Part shown: in pieces, positions 24,060 to 34,294 of the stretch
How positions within the stretch are numbered: the stretch's first letter is position 1
Layout: every line of letters starts with the position of its first letter
Source: Cycas panzhihuaensis
Taxonomy: Eukaryota > Cycadophyta
Direction: 5' to 3'
Assembly: GCA_023213395.1 (NCBI GenBank)
Contig: CM041465.1
Coordinates: 1,860,001 to 1,924,000 of the forward strand
Length of the DNA stretch: 64,000 nt
The notes under the pieces: generated by a model
Database searches by the model: none
Told to the model about the DNA's origin: nothing
What the model saw: only the letters and a program-made list of their open reading frames with translations
Made by a program: the position numbers and the translations under genes

Positions 24060-24990
24060 AACAATCCTGTATGGTAGGAAGCCGTGCAAGTTGAATTTGA
24101 TGCTTTAAACAAGAATTCAACTTAGGATCTCATACCACTTCCACCAGGAAAAAATGTAGTTGGTTGTAAATGGGTTTCTCAAACCAAATACAATTCAACA
24201 AGCGTAGTCGAAAAGTATAAATTTCGCTTAGTTGTGAAAGGATTTTCTCAAATCAATGGTATAGATTATAATGAAACCTTTGCACCTATTGCAAAGATGA
24301 AAACCATTAAAATAATTATTACTCTAGCAGTTAAATTTAGTTGAGAAATCCATCAAATGGATGTCAAGAGCGTATTTTTAAATGGTGATCTTAAAGAAGA
24401 GATCTACATGACTCAACTGCCTAGTTTTATTGACAATCCTAATTTAGTTTGTAAACTAAAAAAATTAATCTATGGATTAAAATAAGCTCTTCGAACTTGG
24501 TATACAAAAGTTGATGATTATTTAATTCAAATTGGATATAATAGATGTATTAATGATCCAAATCTCTATTTCAAATGTGGAAATGAGAATATTACCATTT
24601 TAATCTTATATGTTAATAATATCATCATCACTAGATCATCAACTAACAACATTCATTAACTAAAAATAACCTTGATGAATAAATTTGAAATAACTGATCT
24701 AGGTCTTCTACACTATTTTCTTGGATTATAAATTTACCAATATAAATAAAAAATAACTATATCTCAACTAAAATATATTTTAGACCCAATCAAATAGTTT
24801 AACATGGAAAATGCTAAACTGATTTCTAATCCTTTACAATCAGGAGTAAAATTATCTATTGATTGTTCCACTCCCTTGTGTGATCCAACTTTATATAGGC
24901 AGCTTATTGGTAGCCTTATTTATTTAACTCATACTTGACTTGATATATCTTGTACTGTTGCTTTATGTTCGCGTTATATGTAAAAACCAC
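24060..24990 (+). pseudogene. Copia B reverse transcriptase remnant
   Basis: Copia RT motifs: VQVEFDALNKNS, VVGCKWVSQTKY (24160-24194), [33 protein letters not shown] and EEIYMTQLP (24350-24420), then the active site ILYVNNIIIT (24605-24634), where YVDD has become YVNN. The end, NKFEITDLGLLHYFLGL, matches a fragment in copia F at 50969-51022. Confidence 0.88.
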
Positions 24991-25079
24991 ATGAATCATA
25001 CTAGAAAGCTGATAAACGTATTCTTCAATATCTTTAAAATACTATTTTTTATGGACTAACTTATAATTCCTGCAGTAAA

Positions 25080-25530
25080 CCTCTAACCTTAATAGGTTAT
25101 ACTAATTCAGATTGGGCAAGCGACATAAATGACCGTAATTCTACATCAGGTTATGTATTTTTTCTAGATTCTTCACCTATCACATGGTTTAGTAAAAAAA
25201 TGTAGGCTTTAGCTCTATCAACAACTGAAGTTGAATATGGAGCACTCGTTGAAGAAAGCAAAGAAGCACTTTGGCTCAAATATCTTCTAAATGAAATTGG
25301 TATGTTTTCTAACTCTTTTATAGAACTTAAAGTTGATAATCAAGGTGCTATTGCTATTACTGCAAATCCAATTGCTCATTTTAGAACTAAACACATAGAA
25401 TTGCATCAACATTTTATATGTAATCTTGTTACTGATAATATTGTTCATTTGTCTTATTGTACTATAGATCTACAGGTTGCTAATATTCTTACCAAGTCTT
25501 TGACTGACGCCAAGTTTCTAAACCTATGAG
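25080..25530 (+). pseudogene. Copia B RNase H remnant
   Basis: LTLIGYTNSDWASDINDRNS and TSGYVFFLDSSPITWFSKK (25085-25200) start the domain; ALSTTEVEYGALVEESKEA carries the second acid. The open frame 25302-25529 has VDNQGAIAITAN, RTKHIELHQHFI and ANILTKSLTDAKF, the standard copia C-terminus. One stop (TAG for Gln) interrupts at 25204. Confidence 0.9.
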
Positions 25531-25626
25531 ATTTGTTAAAGATAAAAGAAGTCTCCATCAAAGGGGGATCAATATGATGAAGACCTTCTTTTTCTATATT
25601 GTATAAAAGCTAACATTAAAGGTGGA

Positions 25627-26095
25627 TGTTAGGAATGTGAATGTTACTTTTATATTCATATTAGTTTTATCTTTATATTATCTTTTATGTCACATGTGTA
25701 AATGTAAATTTAAGTGATGTAAAGATCTAATCTTATAAAGTTATGTTATTTGTTAATTATTATGTGAAGGTCGTTGAAATGCACAACTACCCATTTCAAC
25801 GAATCTCTCTTTCTACAAATAGCCTCTCCTAGATTCTAGGAATTAGTTCCAAGAATCTAGGAGGTTATCATAAGCCTGTTTCAAAGGCTGGTTTACGTAT
25901 ATAGAGGGTATTCCTATCAAGTTTCTTGTAAAATTTTTAAGTCAATAAAATATTAGATTAGTGAGGTAGTTTTTCTTCCCCATAATTGGTTTTCCACCTG
26001 TCAAAACATTGTGTACGTGTGCAATATCTAATTTCACCTATGTATATTAATTTCTTTGATCTTGTGACATTGTGCATGTTACCTATATTATCATA
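25627..26095 (+). repeat. Copia B 3' LTR
   Basis: Partner of 20827-21294, preceded by the PPT-like ATTAAAGGTGGA (25615-25626). It ends ATTATCATA (CA changed to TA) before the TSD TTTCT. Confidence 0.92.
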
Positions 26096-26100
26096 TTTCT

Positions 26101-27032
26101 AATGTAAAGAATTAAAATTTTTATGAATCATATGGCAATGCATAGACCTACGGCAAAACTCTAATCAATCAAAGCAAAAAATCAATTGAATGACCAATTA
26201 GATCACTTGTTTGACTCTGGATTTGTATTCATTTAGTGTATAGGATGGATTTAAGGCAAGCACAAGGAGATTTTGTGTACCAACGAGTAAGAACAAATCA
26301 TTTATCTCTCACAAAGGGTGCACGATTGGAAGATGAACATATGAGGAACAAATGACAATTGGGACCAAAAAATGATAGATGCTCACCATAAGATGATGAT
26401 GTTAGCCATTGAGGAGCTACACAACTGTTAGAGGAGAATTGAGTCTAAGTAGGGAGGTTGCCCAATGTTGTAAAGAGTCACCTATGTTATGGAGAGAGTG
26501 AGTCACCCAACAAGTCTCAGTGAGTAAGTTGTGTGATACTAAGACACTACTCAATAGATATAAGGATGATGCCCATCACTCACTTAGGAGATTTCCCCAC
26601 TCCAAAGAGTATATTTTATTATAGGGTAGCCAACAATAGCCTAAAACAATAGACTTCTTCTCAGTATATAATTTTGAGATAGTATCAGTTCTTTTAGCTT
26701 TTAATGAGTAGATTTGAGCTCTGACTTCTTTACTTCTACAGATTTGAGAGAAGAAACCCTATAAAATAATTTTTATTTTACAAAAAAAAAAAAAAAAAAT
26801 TTATGTGATTTTTTACTGCAAACACAAACTGAGTTTAGAAAAAATTCTAGAAAATAAATATATTAATTTTTATCCCTTGAAATTACTTGTGAAATGCAAA
26901 ATAGAGTTAGTCAATATTAAACATAATCTTGGATCACCTTTGGAAAGTGAAGGTCATCACCAAAGGTTTGGAGTCTTTCCTTCAAACCTAGAAGTAATAA
27001 AAGATTCTTTTTCAACAAGATTTGATACTAAA
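26101..27032 (-). other. Copia A leader, second part, with an A18 run
   Basis: This stretch lies between the copia B insertion and the copia A 5' LTR, so it belongs to the copia A leader or to something inserted in it. A run of 18 A (26782-26799) ends a segment (26160-26799) with no other family match; that shape could be the 3' end of a non-LTR insertion, but no reverse transcriptase is seen. A PBS in minus orientation (GATTTGATACTA on the plus strand, 27019-27030; compare GCTCTGATACCA) abuts the LTR. Confidence 0.5.
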
Positions 27033-27451
27033 TGAAGAGAACAACATTTAGTTTTCACAACAATTGATGATGAACACAGCCCTAGAATCACTTGGAGATG
27101 GAGTATGCTAGCATAATAAGATAATTAACATCAATAACAAAACTATAAATATGGGCACCTAAACAATGAAGCAAACATATGAATCAATCATAAGAAAGAA
27201 CTCAAGATATGAAGGAGTAGGAACTGTTTCTCACTCCAAATGAACAAGATTAATATAACAATATAATACTCACTCTCTTATAAAAAAAAGTGTATGAGGG
27301 GTACATTGACCCTCAAGCCATAATATCGTATTACTAAAAAGATTGTGGGTGTGCACTTTATCGTATTAGGCAATAAGACACCTTTACATAAAGTATATTA
27401 ACATTATAATGTAAAGTACATTACTTAACATTTAATTATAAAGGTTTAACA
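27033..27451 (-). repeat. Copia A 5' LTR
   Basis: Matches the copia A 3' LTR (4216-4260 plus 9814-10312) from TGAAGAGAA to GGTTTAACA on the plus strand. It lacks about 110 bp between two ACTCTCTTG-like direct repeats that bracket the segment in the other copy. The minus-strand start is TGTTAAACC; the plus-strand flank is ATTTC. Confidence 0.85.
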
Positions 27452-27456
27452 ATTTC

Positions 27457-28195
27457 ATCAATTAAGAAGTTATTTTTATATTTCTATGACCACTATTAAA
27501 ACCCCTTTTCCATGAAGAACACCTAATACTAATCATGATTTGTCTCCTATAAAATACTTGTCTCTTAAGATTTTTAGTTGTTTAACTAATCCCTTACTCA
27601 TTATAACCCTAAGTTTTGTGTGTACCTTATATTGAATCAATTCCCCTATCATACATACATCTCAATGTATATTTCCTATATCCTTACTTCTGATCCATAT
27701 AAAATGTTTGTTGACCACCTCATCAAAACCTTTTTTTCTATTATTACCCAACCCTTCTCATAAGATGATTAGTATTTATAAGCAATACCTATTATGTGAT
27801 CATCATGATTATTTTTATCACCTTATCACTTATTATCCAAGATTAACCTATTTCTTTTCCATAAAACATTCTTAGAATTCTTAATCCCCTACCTCTCTCC
27901 CTCATTTAGTTGACCAAACTCATCTTTTTAAAGTCAGAAGCCTGTGGACAAAATGTGGAATCAAAAAATAGGTTTTCAATTAAATGGAATTAACATTACA
28001 CAGGTCCTAGGATCGCTTTAGAAAGGGCATAAAATTCATCCAATACTATACATAAACAATTACATGCACAGGTAAATTTTTTTTTTTTTCTAGAAGATGG
28101 TATAACAATGAACCAAATTATGACATATAGCCTTTATCAGGTGGTAGATTGAAGACCAAGTAGAAGATAATTCCAAATGATTCCTCATATGGCAT
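27457..28195 (+). other. Element C internal region, second part
   Basis: Pyrimidine-rich (T and C) sequence continuing from 4215 once copia A is removed. No open frame or motif is supported. A T-run lies at about 28078-28090. Confidence 0.5.
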
Positions 28196-28200
28196 TTATA

Positions 28201-28405
28201 TGTAGTGGATTTGACATCCACTTTGGAAGTAAATGAAGTTTGATAAATATTTCCTTTAGATGAATTTATTATATTAAATAAATATGTGTCAATGTTATAA
28301 AGTTTTGGGGTATATATTATACCAATGAGGCACACCATAATAAAGTCAAAATCATTAGTTATTACTTTATTAATATTAATAATTTTAGTTTCAAGGCTTA
28401 CAATA
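28201..28405 (-). repeat. Element E 3' LTR
   Basis: It aligns with 38975-39176 over its whole length (shared TAAATAAATATGTG, TTTGGGGT, ATGAGGCAC and TTTCAAGGCTTACAA). Minus-strand start TATTGTAAGCC, against TGTTGTAAGCC in the partner. Confidence 0.9.
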
Positions 28406-28420
28406 AGTCTCTTCCCTTTC

Positions 28421-29065
28421 GAAATGCTTTGTCCTCAAAGTATGGGAGGTCTTCATAAACTTCATATCACCACCTCTTGTTGTTGCTAAGATGTCCAAAA
28501 TGGTCCTTTTATCCTTATGTTAATATATAAAAATTATTATTGCATATTTTACTTGTAAAAAATGATATAGGTCAAGTATGATTTTTGGTAATGGATTCAA
28601 TGAGTCAAGAAGGTGTAACCTCATAGGTTGGAGTTTTGCATCAAAAGGCCATGGTCCCACAGTATAATAAGTTATAAACATGTAAAAGTGGGGATCCAAA
28701 TGCTCTTGTAAAGGATATAATGATGAATTCTCCTTATGGTAAATCATATTATTATTCTCATATTATATGTGATAATCTTGGTTTTGCTCAAACATGTCAA
28801 GTTTACTAGTGTTATGCTTGACCATGCCAAGATTGTGGATTTTAGAGGGAAGAATGTTGACACTGTCATTCAAAATTTTACCTTGGGCAGGAGGAGTGTT
28901 CATCTTATCACTCAAAGATTCTTCTTGCACTATAGGTAGGAAGTCATATTTCTTCTAGACATCTAGTTCTAAAGGGGGCATACTATCATTAAGTAAAGAT
29001 ATAACTGAAGTAAGGTCCTCAATATCCTCGTCAAAAGTTTGTGAAAGTGGGAAATTGGCCTAGTC
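28421..29065 (-). pseudogene. Element E internal reading frame, C-terminal part
   Basis: A minus-strand frame can be followed for about 200 codons with few stops: NFPLSQTFDEDIEDLTSVIS, PIVQEESLSDKMNTPPAQG, NILPSKIHNLGMVKHN, then the open piece 28747-28520 (QEHLDPHFYMFITYY, WPFDAKLQPMRLHLLDS). It ends HTLRTKHFERGRDL just before the PPT. No knuckle, protease, RT or integrase motif is present. The length and low stop density suggest a real element-encoded protein of unknown role. Confidence 0.5.
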
Positions 29066-29070
29066 ATTAT

Positions 29071-29600
29071 TGTTGGATATTGTGACAGCAATAGTTTGAG
29101 GCTAAACTTTTGGCATGTTACTGGCGCGGTTTCCCCTCCTAATCTTTCTCGGGGAGTTCCAAGGGGGGCAGAAGCCCCCCATAGTCGTTCAATACAAATA
29201 CTCTAGATTCTATGGCTAAGATTTATGCCTTGGATGTCCCTCTCATGTAGCCTAATTTAGGGCTTTTCTTATTATGTTGTATGTAATGTAATATACTGTG
29301 ATGAGGGCGGTAGCTAATTGTTGTTCCTAATAACACTCTACTACTGAGATGTACTTTTTCTCCATTTTACAGCAATAAAAATCGATACCTTTCCTGTGCG
29401 GATGTTTCCCTAGTACACTACTAAGGTTTTACCATGTTATATCAGGTGCATATGTGATGTTTGGCTTTCATATTCATGTTATTGTATTATCTCTGAGTTT
29501 AGAACTTGCATGTTAAATTCTAGTTTTGATTCTTGTAACTAGTTGTAAAATAGTTCAGATCTTGTGGCAGTTTAAGGTTTGGGAACTTATATTCTCAACA
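29071..29600 (+). repeat. Copia D 5' LTR
   Basis: It starts TGTTGGATATTGTGACAGC and ends TTCTCAACA; the PBS TAGTATCAGAGCC follows (29603-29615). Compared with the 3' LTR and with D2 it lacks about 105 bp of G-rich hairpin sequence after GGGGGGCAGAAGCCCCCC (29164-29181). AATAAA lies near 29385. Confidence 0.9.
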
Positions 29601-29672
29601 AGTAGTATCAGAGCCACTTTTTTTTTTGTAGTGAGTTTGTGAAAGTTTTTGGTGTCAGCATTTCTACACCAA

Positions 29673-30454
29673 ATGGCAAAACTAGCAGGTGCAAAATTTG
29701 AGGTGGAGAAATTCAATGGCAAGAATAACTTCGAGTTGTGAAAGCTAAAAGTGCATGATATTCTTGTAAACAGGGTTTGTACAAAGCCCTTACAAGTAAA
29801 TCGAAGAAACCCACAGGTATGGACAATGATGAATGGAATGACTTAGACAAAAAGGCACTTAGCACAATATGATTGTGCTTGGCAGATGAAGTCTTGTTTA
29901 ACATCGCACGGGAGGAGATAGCAGTAGGATTATGGACCCGGTTAGAAGGCCTGTATATGACCAAATCAGTAACGAATTGAATCTACCTGAAGAGGCAATT
30001 GTACTCATTACAGATGAAGTAAGGTACAAAAATTGTTGACCATTTAAATATTTTTAATACTCTTATTTGTCAATTGACTAGTATCGATGTTAAAATTGAG
30101 GATGAGGACAAGGCTGTTATCTTGTTATGCTCATTACCTGAATCCTGGGATAATATTATCACCTCAATTAGTTTTAGCACTACATATGTATTGGATTATG
30201 ATTCTATTGTAAGTGCTTTGCTAATAGAAGAAGTGCGGAGGAAATCTAGTCCTGAAACCTCCACACCAGAAGCTATGACGGTAAGGGGTAGAATGTTTGA
30301 GAGAGGACAAAACTCCAGGGATACATTGAGGTCTAAGTCAAAGAGCAAAAAGAGTAACCTCAGGTGTTGGCATTATAATAAGACCAGTCACCTCAAGAAG
30401 GATTTCTACAAAGGAAGGAGTTCCAGAAAAAGGAAGATCTTGCCAAGGAGATGA
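29673..30454 (+). pseudogene. Copia D gag
   Basis: The start ATG at 29673 gives MAKLAGAKFEVEKFNGKNN, the typical copia Gag opening. TRLEGLYMTKSVTN and IVDHLNIFNTLICQL follow in the capsid domain, then the open frame 30074-30454 (KIEDEDKAVILLCSLPESWD). The knuckle is damaged: CWHYNKTSHLKKDF, where sister copy D2 still reads CWYCNKIGHLKKDC. A frameshift after the knuckle separates gag from the protease frame (stop at 30452). Confidence 0.9.
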
Positions 30455-30924
30455 ATCAGGTGGAGTCAAATCAAGGTATAGATGATGATGTCTTGGTCGC
30501 TTGTAATGTTTCTCATTATCACTATGACTGGTTATTAGATTCAGGTGCTTCGCACCATATGTGTCAACACAAGAGTTGGTTCTTATCATACCAACCTCTT
30601 GATGGTGGTGATGTGCTTATGGGAATTGAAGTTTCTTGTAAGATAATTGGCATTGGTAGCATCAGAATTAAGATGTTCGATGGGGTGGTCAGAACATTAA
30701 CTGAGGTTAGACATGTACCTGATCTAGAAAGGAATATGATTTGGTTAGGTGAACTGGATTCAGGTGGTTTTAAGCATACAGGTCATGAAGGAGTCCTAAA
30801 GGTGTCAAAGGGTACCTTGGTTGTTATGAAAGCCTTAAAGAAAGGAAATCTTTACATTTTAGTGGAAAGTACAGATGTCAGCCAAGCAGCTACAGCATCA
30901 AAGACTACAGAAGATCCAGCTTAG
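30451..30924 (+). pseudogene. Copia D protease
   Basis: A 157-codon open frame. The aspartic protease site WLLDSGASHHMCQHKSWF is intact (30529-30582). It continues through GDVLMGIEVSCKIIGIGSI, MFDGVVRTLTEVRHVPDLE and KKGNLYILVES, ending at a stop that replaces Gln before LWHQRLGHM, the first His pair of the integrase zinc domain. The protease would mature the polyprotein inside the particle. The ATG at 30451 is only the first Met in the frame, since the native protein is part of Gag-Pol. Confidence 0.9.
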
Positions 30925-31824
30925 TTATGGCATCAGAGACTTGGGCACATGAGTGAGAGAGGACTTAAGGTGCTGATAAACTATAAGTTGCTTCCTAACT
31001 TGCAGCTTTCAGAATTGGCTTTTTGTAAACATTATATTTTTGGAAAGCAGTGTAGACCCAGGTTTAAAGTAGGGACTGACATTAGTAAAGGTGTTCTGGA
31101 TTACATACATTCAGATGTGTGGGGACTAGCCCCTAAAATATCTTATGGAGGATCATTGTACTTTGTCACATTTATAGATGATTACTCTAGGAAGGTATGG
31201 GTCTATTTTTTGAAAAGGAAATCTGAAGTGTTTAGTGTGTTTAAGCAGTTCAAGGCTTTAGTTGAGAACAACACTAGTAAGATAATCAAATGTTTAAGAA
31301 CTGACAATGGAGGTGAGTTTAACTCTTTGGAATTTGAGAACTATTGCAGAGAAGTTGGGATCGGAAGACACAAGATCACTATCTATACTCCGCAGCAAAA
31401 TGGTATTGCTGAGCGCATGAATAAGACACTCTTGGAAAGAGCAAGAAGCATGCTAAGTAATGTAGGAGTGGCGCAGGGCTTGTGGGCAAAAGCTATTCAA
31501 ACAGCTTGTTATCTAGTAAACAGGTCACCATCACTTGCAATAGATTGCAAGATTTCTGAACAAGTATGGACTGGACATCCATATGATTATTCAAATTTAA
31601 AAGTTTTTGGTTATGATGCTTATGCCTGGACTAACAAAAGTAAACGTTCAAAGTTAGACCCAAAATCCAAGAGATATATCTTTGTTGGTTATGGTGATAA
31701 GGATGGTGTGAAGGGATACAAGTTATGGGATCCTACTGCCCACAAAATCACCATTAATAGAGATATCATATTTTATGAATCTCCCATTGTAAAATCAGAC
31801 AATGGAGAAGTTGAAATGAAATAG
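30925..31824 (+). pseudogene. Copia D integrase, open frame with complete D-D-E
   Basis: From LWHQRLGHM the frame runs open to 31824. The zinc domain ends FCKHYIFGKQC, where the second Cys of the CX2C pair is Tyr. The catalytic core keeps all three acids: HSDVWGLAP (31108-31134), RTDNGGEFNS (31300-31329) and QQNGIAERMNKTLLE (31393-31437). The C-terminal SNLKVFGYDAYAW and RYIFVGYGDKDGVKGYKLWD are usual copia integrase endings. It is the longest open coding piece in the left half of the window, but upstream and downstream stops prevent a full polyprotein. Confidence 0.92.
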
Positions 31825-32049
31825 GAGCAGCAAGATGAACATCAACAAGTCAAGTTTGAAATGCAGCCATTTGTGGAATCAGAAGAGCAAGAAGATCTTT
31901 CTAAAGATGAATCAACAATAGATTCACAGGAGTATGTGGACACTCCTTTGCCAACAGTTAGAAGATCTACATGAGTTAGTCATCCACCTGATAGGTACAA
32001 CCCTTCTATTTCTATTGCTTTGGTTTCTACTGATGGTGAGGGCCACATG

Positions 32050-32960
32050 TTATCAGGAAGCAGTAGATGATATCCATGGTGAGAAGTGGAAAAGGGCTAT
32101 GTAGGAAGAGATAGATACTTTGAAGAAAAATAATTCATAGGACTTGGTAGAACTTCTACATGGTAGGAAGAATGTTGGTTGCAGGTGGGTTTTCAAAAAG
32201 AAAACAGATGTTGATGGAAAGGTTGATAAATACAGGGCAAGACTGGTGGCTAAAGGTTTTGCACAGAAAGCATGTGTTGACTTTCATGAGATCTTTTCAC
32301 CAGTTATCAAACTTATTTCAATTCGAGTGTTGTTAGCATTGGTAGCTTCTCTCGATTTAGAGTTGGAGTAGTTAGATATAAAAATAACTTTTCTACATAG
32401 AGATTTAGATGAGGAGATCTATATAGATCAACTAGAAGGGTTTGTACAAGATAGCAGGAAAAGACTTGTTTGCAGGCTTAGGAAATCATTGTATGGCCTG
32501 AAGCAATCACCCAGGCAGTGGTACAGTGGTACAAGAAGTTTGATGCCTTTATGGAGAGCCAAAATTTTAAAAGAAGTGAGTATGATCATTGTTTTTACTT
32601 TAAATTTATGGACAATGGCTTATTCATTATCTTGGTATTATATGTTGATGACATGTTGGTTGCAAGCAAGAGCATGGAAGAAATCAATAAGCTAAAGGCT
32701 CAATTGGCTAGGACTCTTGATATGAAGGATCTAGGAGCTGCAAAATAAATCTTAGGCATGGAGATACACAGAGACAGGAAAAATGGTAAGCTATGGTTAT
32801 CACAGTAGAAATATGTGGAGAAGGTGCTAACCAGGTTTGGTATGGCAAACCTGAAACTAGTGAGTATCCCATTGGCTTCTCACTTCAAGCTTTCTTCAAA
32901 TACGAGTCCTAGTGGTAAAGAAGAAAAGGTTGATATGTCTCGTGTACCTTATGCCAGTGC
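32050..32960 (+). pseudogene. Copia D reverse transcriptase
   Basis: VGCRWVFKKKTDVDGKVDKY and RLVAKGFAQKACVDFHEIF (32174-32295) open the domain. LDIKITFLHRDLDEEIYI (about 32378-32430) follows, with the catalytic Asp partner intact, then SLYGLKQSPRQWY and the YVDD site LYVDDMLVASKSMEE (32640-32684). DMKDLGAAK is followed by a stop. The domain is split by single-base changes near 32520 and by stops at 32369, 32746 and 32809. Confidence 0.92.
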
Positions 32961-33606
32961 AGTAGGAAGTTTGATGTATGCCATGGTATGTACAAGACTT
33001 GATATTTCACATGTAGTCAGTGTAGTTAGCAGGTTTATGGCAAATCTAGGAAAGGAACATTGGGTTGTAGTGAAATGGGTGCTTTGGTATTTGAGAGGCA
33101 CAAGTGACTACTGCATCACCTTTAGAGATATAGGTAATCAGGTTTGTGGATATGTCGATTCAGACTTTGTAGGAGATTTAGACAAAAGAAGTTCTACTTC
33201 AGGTTATGTTTTCACTCTTGCAAATAGTCCAGTTAGTTGGATGTCCAAATTGCAGAGCACAATTGTACTGTCAACCACAGAAGCTAATTATATTACTGCA
33301 GCACATGCTTATAAAGAAACAATCTGGTTACAGGGTCTATTGGTTGAGCTTAGAAGGAGACAGGAAAATGTAAAGGTATTTTATGACAGTCAAAGTGTCA
33401 TTTATTTAGCCAAGAATCTAGCGTATCACAGTAGAATAAAGCATATTGCTCTTAAGTACCATTTTGTTAGACAAGTTGTGGAAGCAAGTGGAGAGGCACT
33501 TGAGAAGATTCATACAAATCAAAATTATGTTGATATATTCACAAAACCAGTACCAGTAGAGAAGTTCAAATGGTGTTTGACTTCTCTTCGCTTTCAGAAA
33601 AGATGA
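32961..33606 (+). pseudogene. Copia D RNase H, open frame
   Basis: Part of a 263-codon open frame (32815-33606). YASAVGSLMYAMVCTRLDIS and WVLWYLRGTSDYCI lead into GYVDSDFVGDLDKRSSTSGY (first Asp), LSTTEANYITAAHAYKETIW (Glu), VFYDSQSVIYLAKN (Asp) and the end QNYVDIFTKPVPVEKFKWCL. It degrades the RNA strand during cDNA synthesis. The frame ends with TGA at 33604, 48 bp before the 3' LTR, so the C-terminus is native. Confidence 0.92.
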
Positions 33607-33654
33607 TGAAGGGTCCAAGAAAGGTACCGGGTAAATTATTGTCAAGGTGGAGAT

Positions 33655-34289
33655 TATTGGATATTGTGACAATAATAGTTTGAGGCTAAAATTTTGGCAT
33701 GTTACCGGTATAGATTCCCCTCCTAATCTTTCTCGGGGGGTTCCATATGGAGCCCCTTGGTCGGGATGTGGGGGGCGTGGAATGCCCCCTGCTAAGAGGG
33801 GGTTTGGGGGTGATAGCCCCCAACCCAAAAAATTAGCCCTGTAAACCATATTAAAATGTAAAGAGAATCAGGGTCGTTCGATACAAATACCCTAGATTCT
33901 ATGGCTGAGATTTATGCCTTGAATGTCCCTCTCATGTAGCCTGATTTAGGGCTTTTCTTATTATGCTGTATATAATATAATGTACTGTGATGAGTGCGGC
34001 GACTGGTTGTTGTTTCTGAGAGCACTCTACTACTGGGATGTACTTTTTCTCCATTTTACAGTAATAAAGATTGATACCTTTCTTGTGTGGATGTTTTCCT
34101 AGCACACTATTAGGGTTTTACCACGTTATATCGGGTGCATATGTGATGTTTGGCTTTCATATTCATGTTATTGTATTATCTCTAAGTTTAGAACTTGCAT
34201 GTTAAATTCTAGTTTTGATTCTTGTAACTAGTTGCAAAATAGTTTAGATCTTGTGGCGGTTTAAGGTTTAGGACCTTATATTCTCAACA
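33655..34289 (+). repeat. Copia D 3' LTR with G-rich hairpins
   Basis: Preceded by the PPT CAAGGTGGAGA (33643-33653). It starts TATTGGATATTG and ends TTCTCAACA. It keeps a G/C-rich inverted-repeat cluster at 33735-33822 (GGGGGGTTCC, GGGGGGCGTGGAATGCCCCC, TTGGGGGTGATAGCCCCCAA). The 65-codon open frame across it is a by-product of the hairpins, not a gene. Confidence 0.9.
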
Positions 34290-34294
34290 ATTGT

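Larger units (their letters stand above)
20827..26095 (+). mobile_element. Copia B: Ty1/copia element inserted in copia A leader
   Basis: LTRs 20827-21294 (468 bp) and 25627-26095 (469 bp) are bounded by the perfect TSD TTTCT (20822-20826 and 26096-26100). Inside are a gag C-terminus with knuckle, protease, integrase, RT and RNase H in copia order, all with stops. The N-terminal part of gag is not recognisable. Confidence 0.93.
4216..27451 (-). mobile_element. Copia A: Ty1/copia element expanded to 23 kb by three insertions
   Basis: On the minus strand the order is 5' LTR (27033-27451), PBS, leader, gag (about 13390-12400), protease, integrase, truncated RT, PPT (10325-10313) and 3' LTR (10312-9814 plus 4260-4216). 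The flanks ATTTT (4211-4215) and ATTTC (27452-27456) form a 4/5 TSD. Removing chromovirus G1, chromovirus G2 and copia B, each with one TSD copy, leaves about 6.05 kb, near normal copia size. Most of RT and all of RNase H are missing. Confidence 0.8.
29071..34289 (+). mobile_element. Copia D: Ty1/copia (Tork/TNT1-like) element inserted in element E
   Basis: LTRs 29071-29600 and 33655-34289 with flanks ATTAT (29066-29070) and ATTGT (34290-34294), a 4/5 TSD. It carries the best preserved polyprotein of the stack: integrase D-D-E and RT YVDD are both present. Wording such as LYGLKQSPRQWY and NYVDIFTKPVP resembles the TNT1/Tork group. A sister copy, D2, is at 46517-49537. Confidence 0.92.

Noticed and set aside
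26160-26800. Non-LTR retrotransposon 3' end with A18 tail
   Set aside because: Only the A-run supports it; no RT, endonuclease or target duplication was found.
33647-33844. 65-codon plus-strand frame, Gly/Pro-rich, and its 143-codon minus-strand neighbour (33418-33849)
   Set aside because: Both are the G/C hairpin cluster and RNase H of copia D read through LTR sequence.
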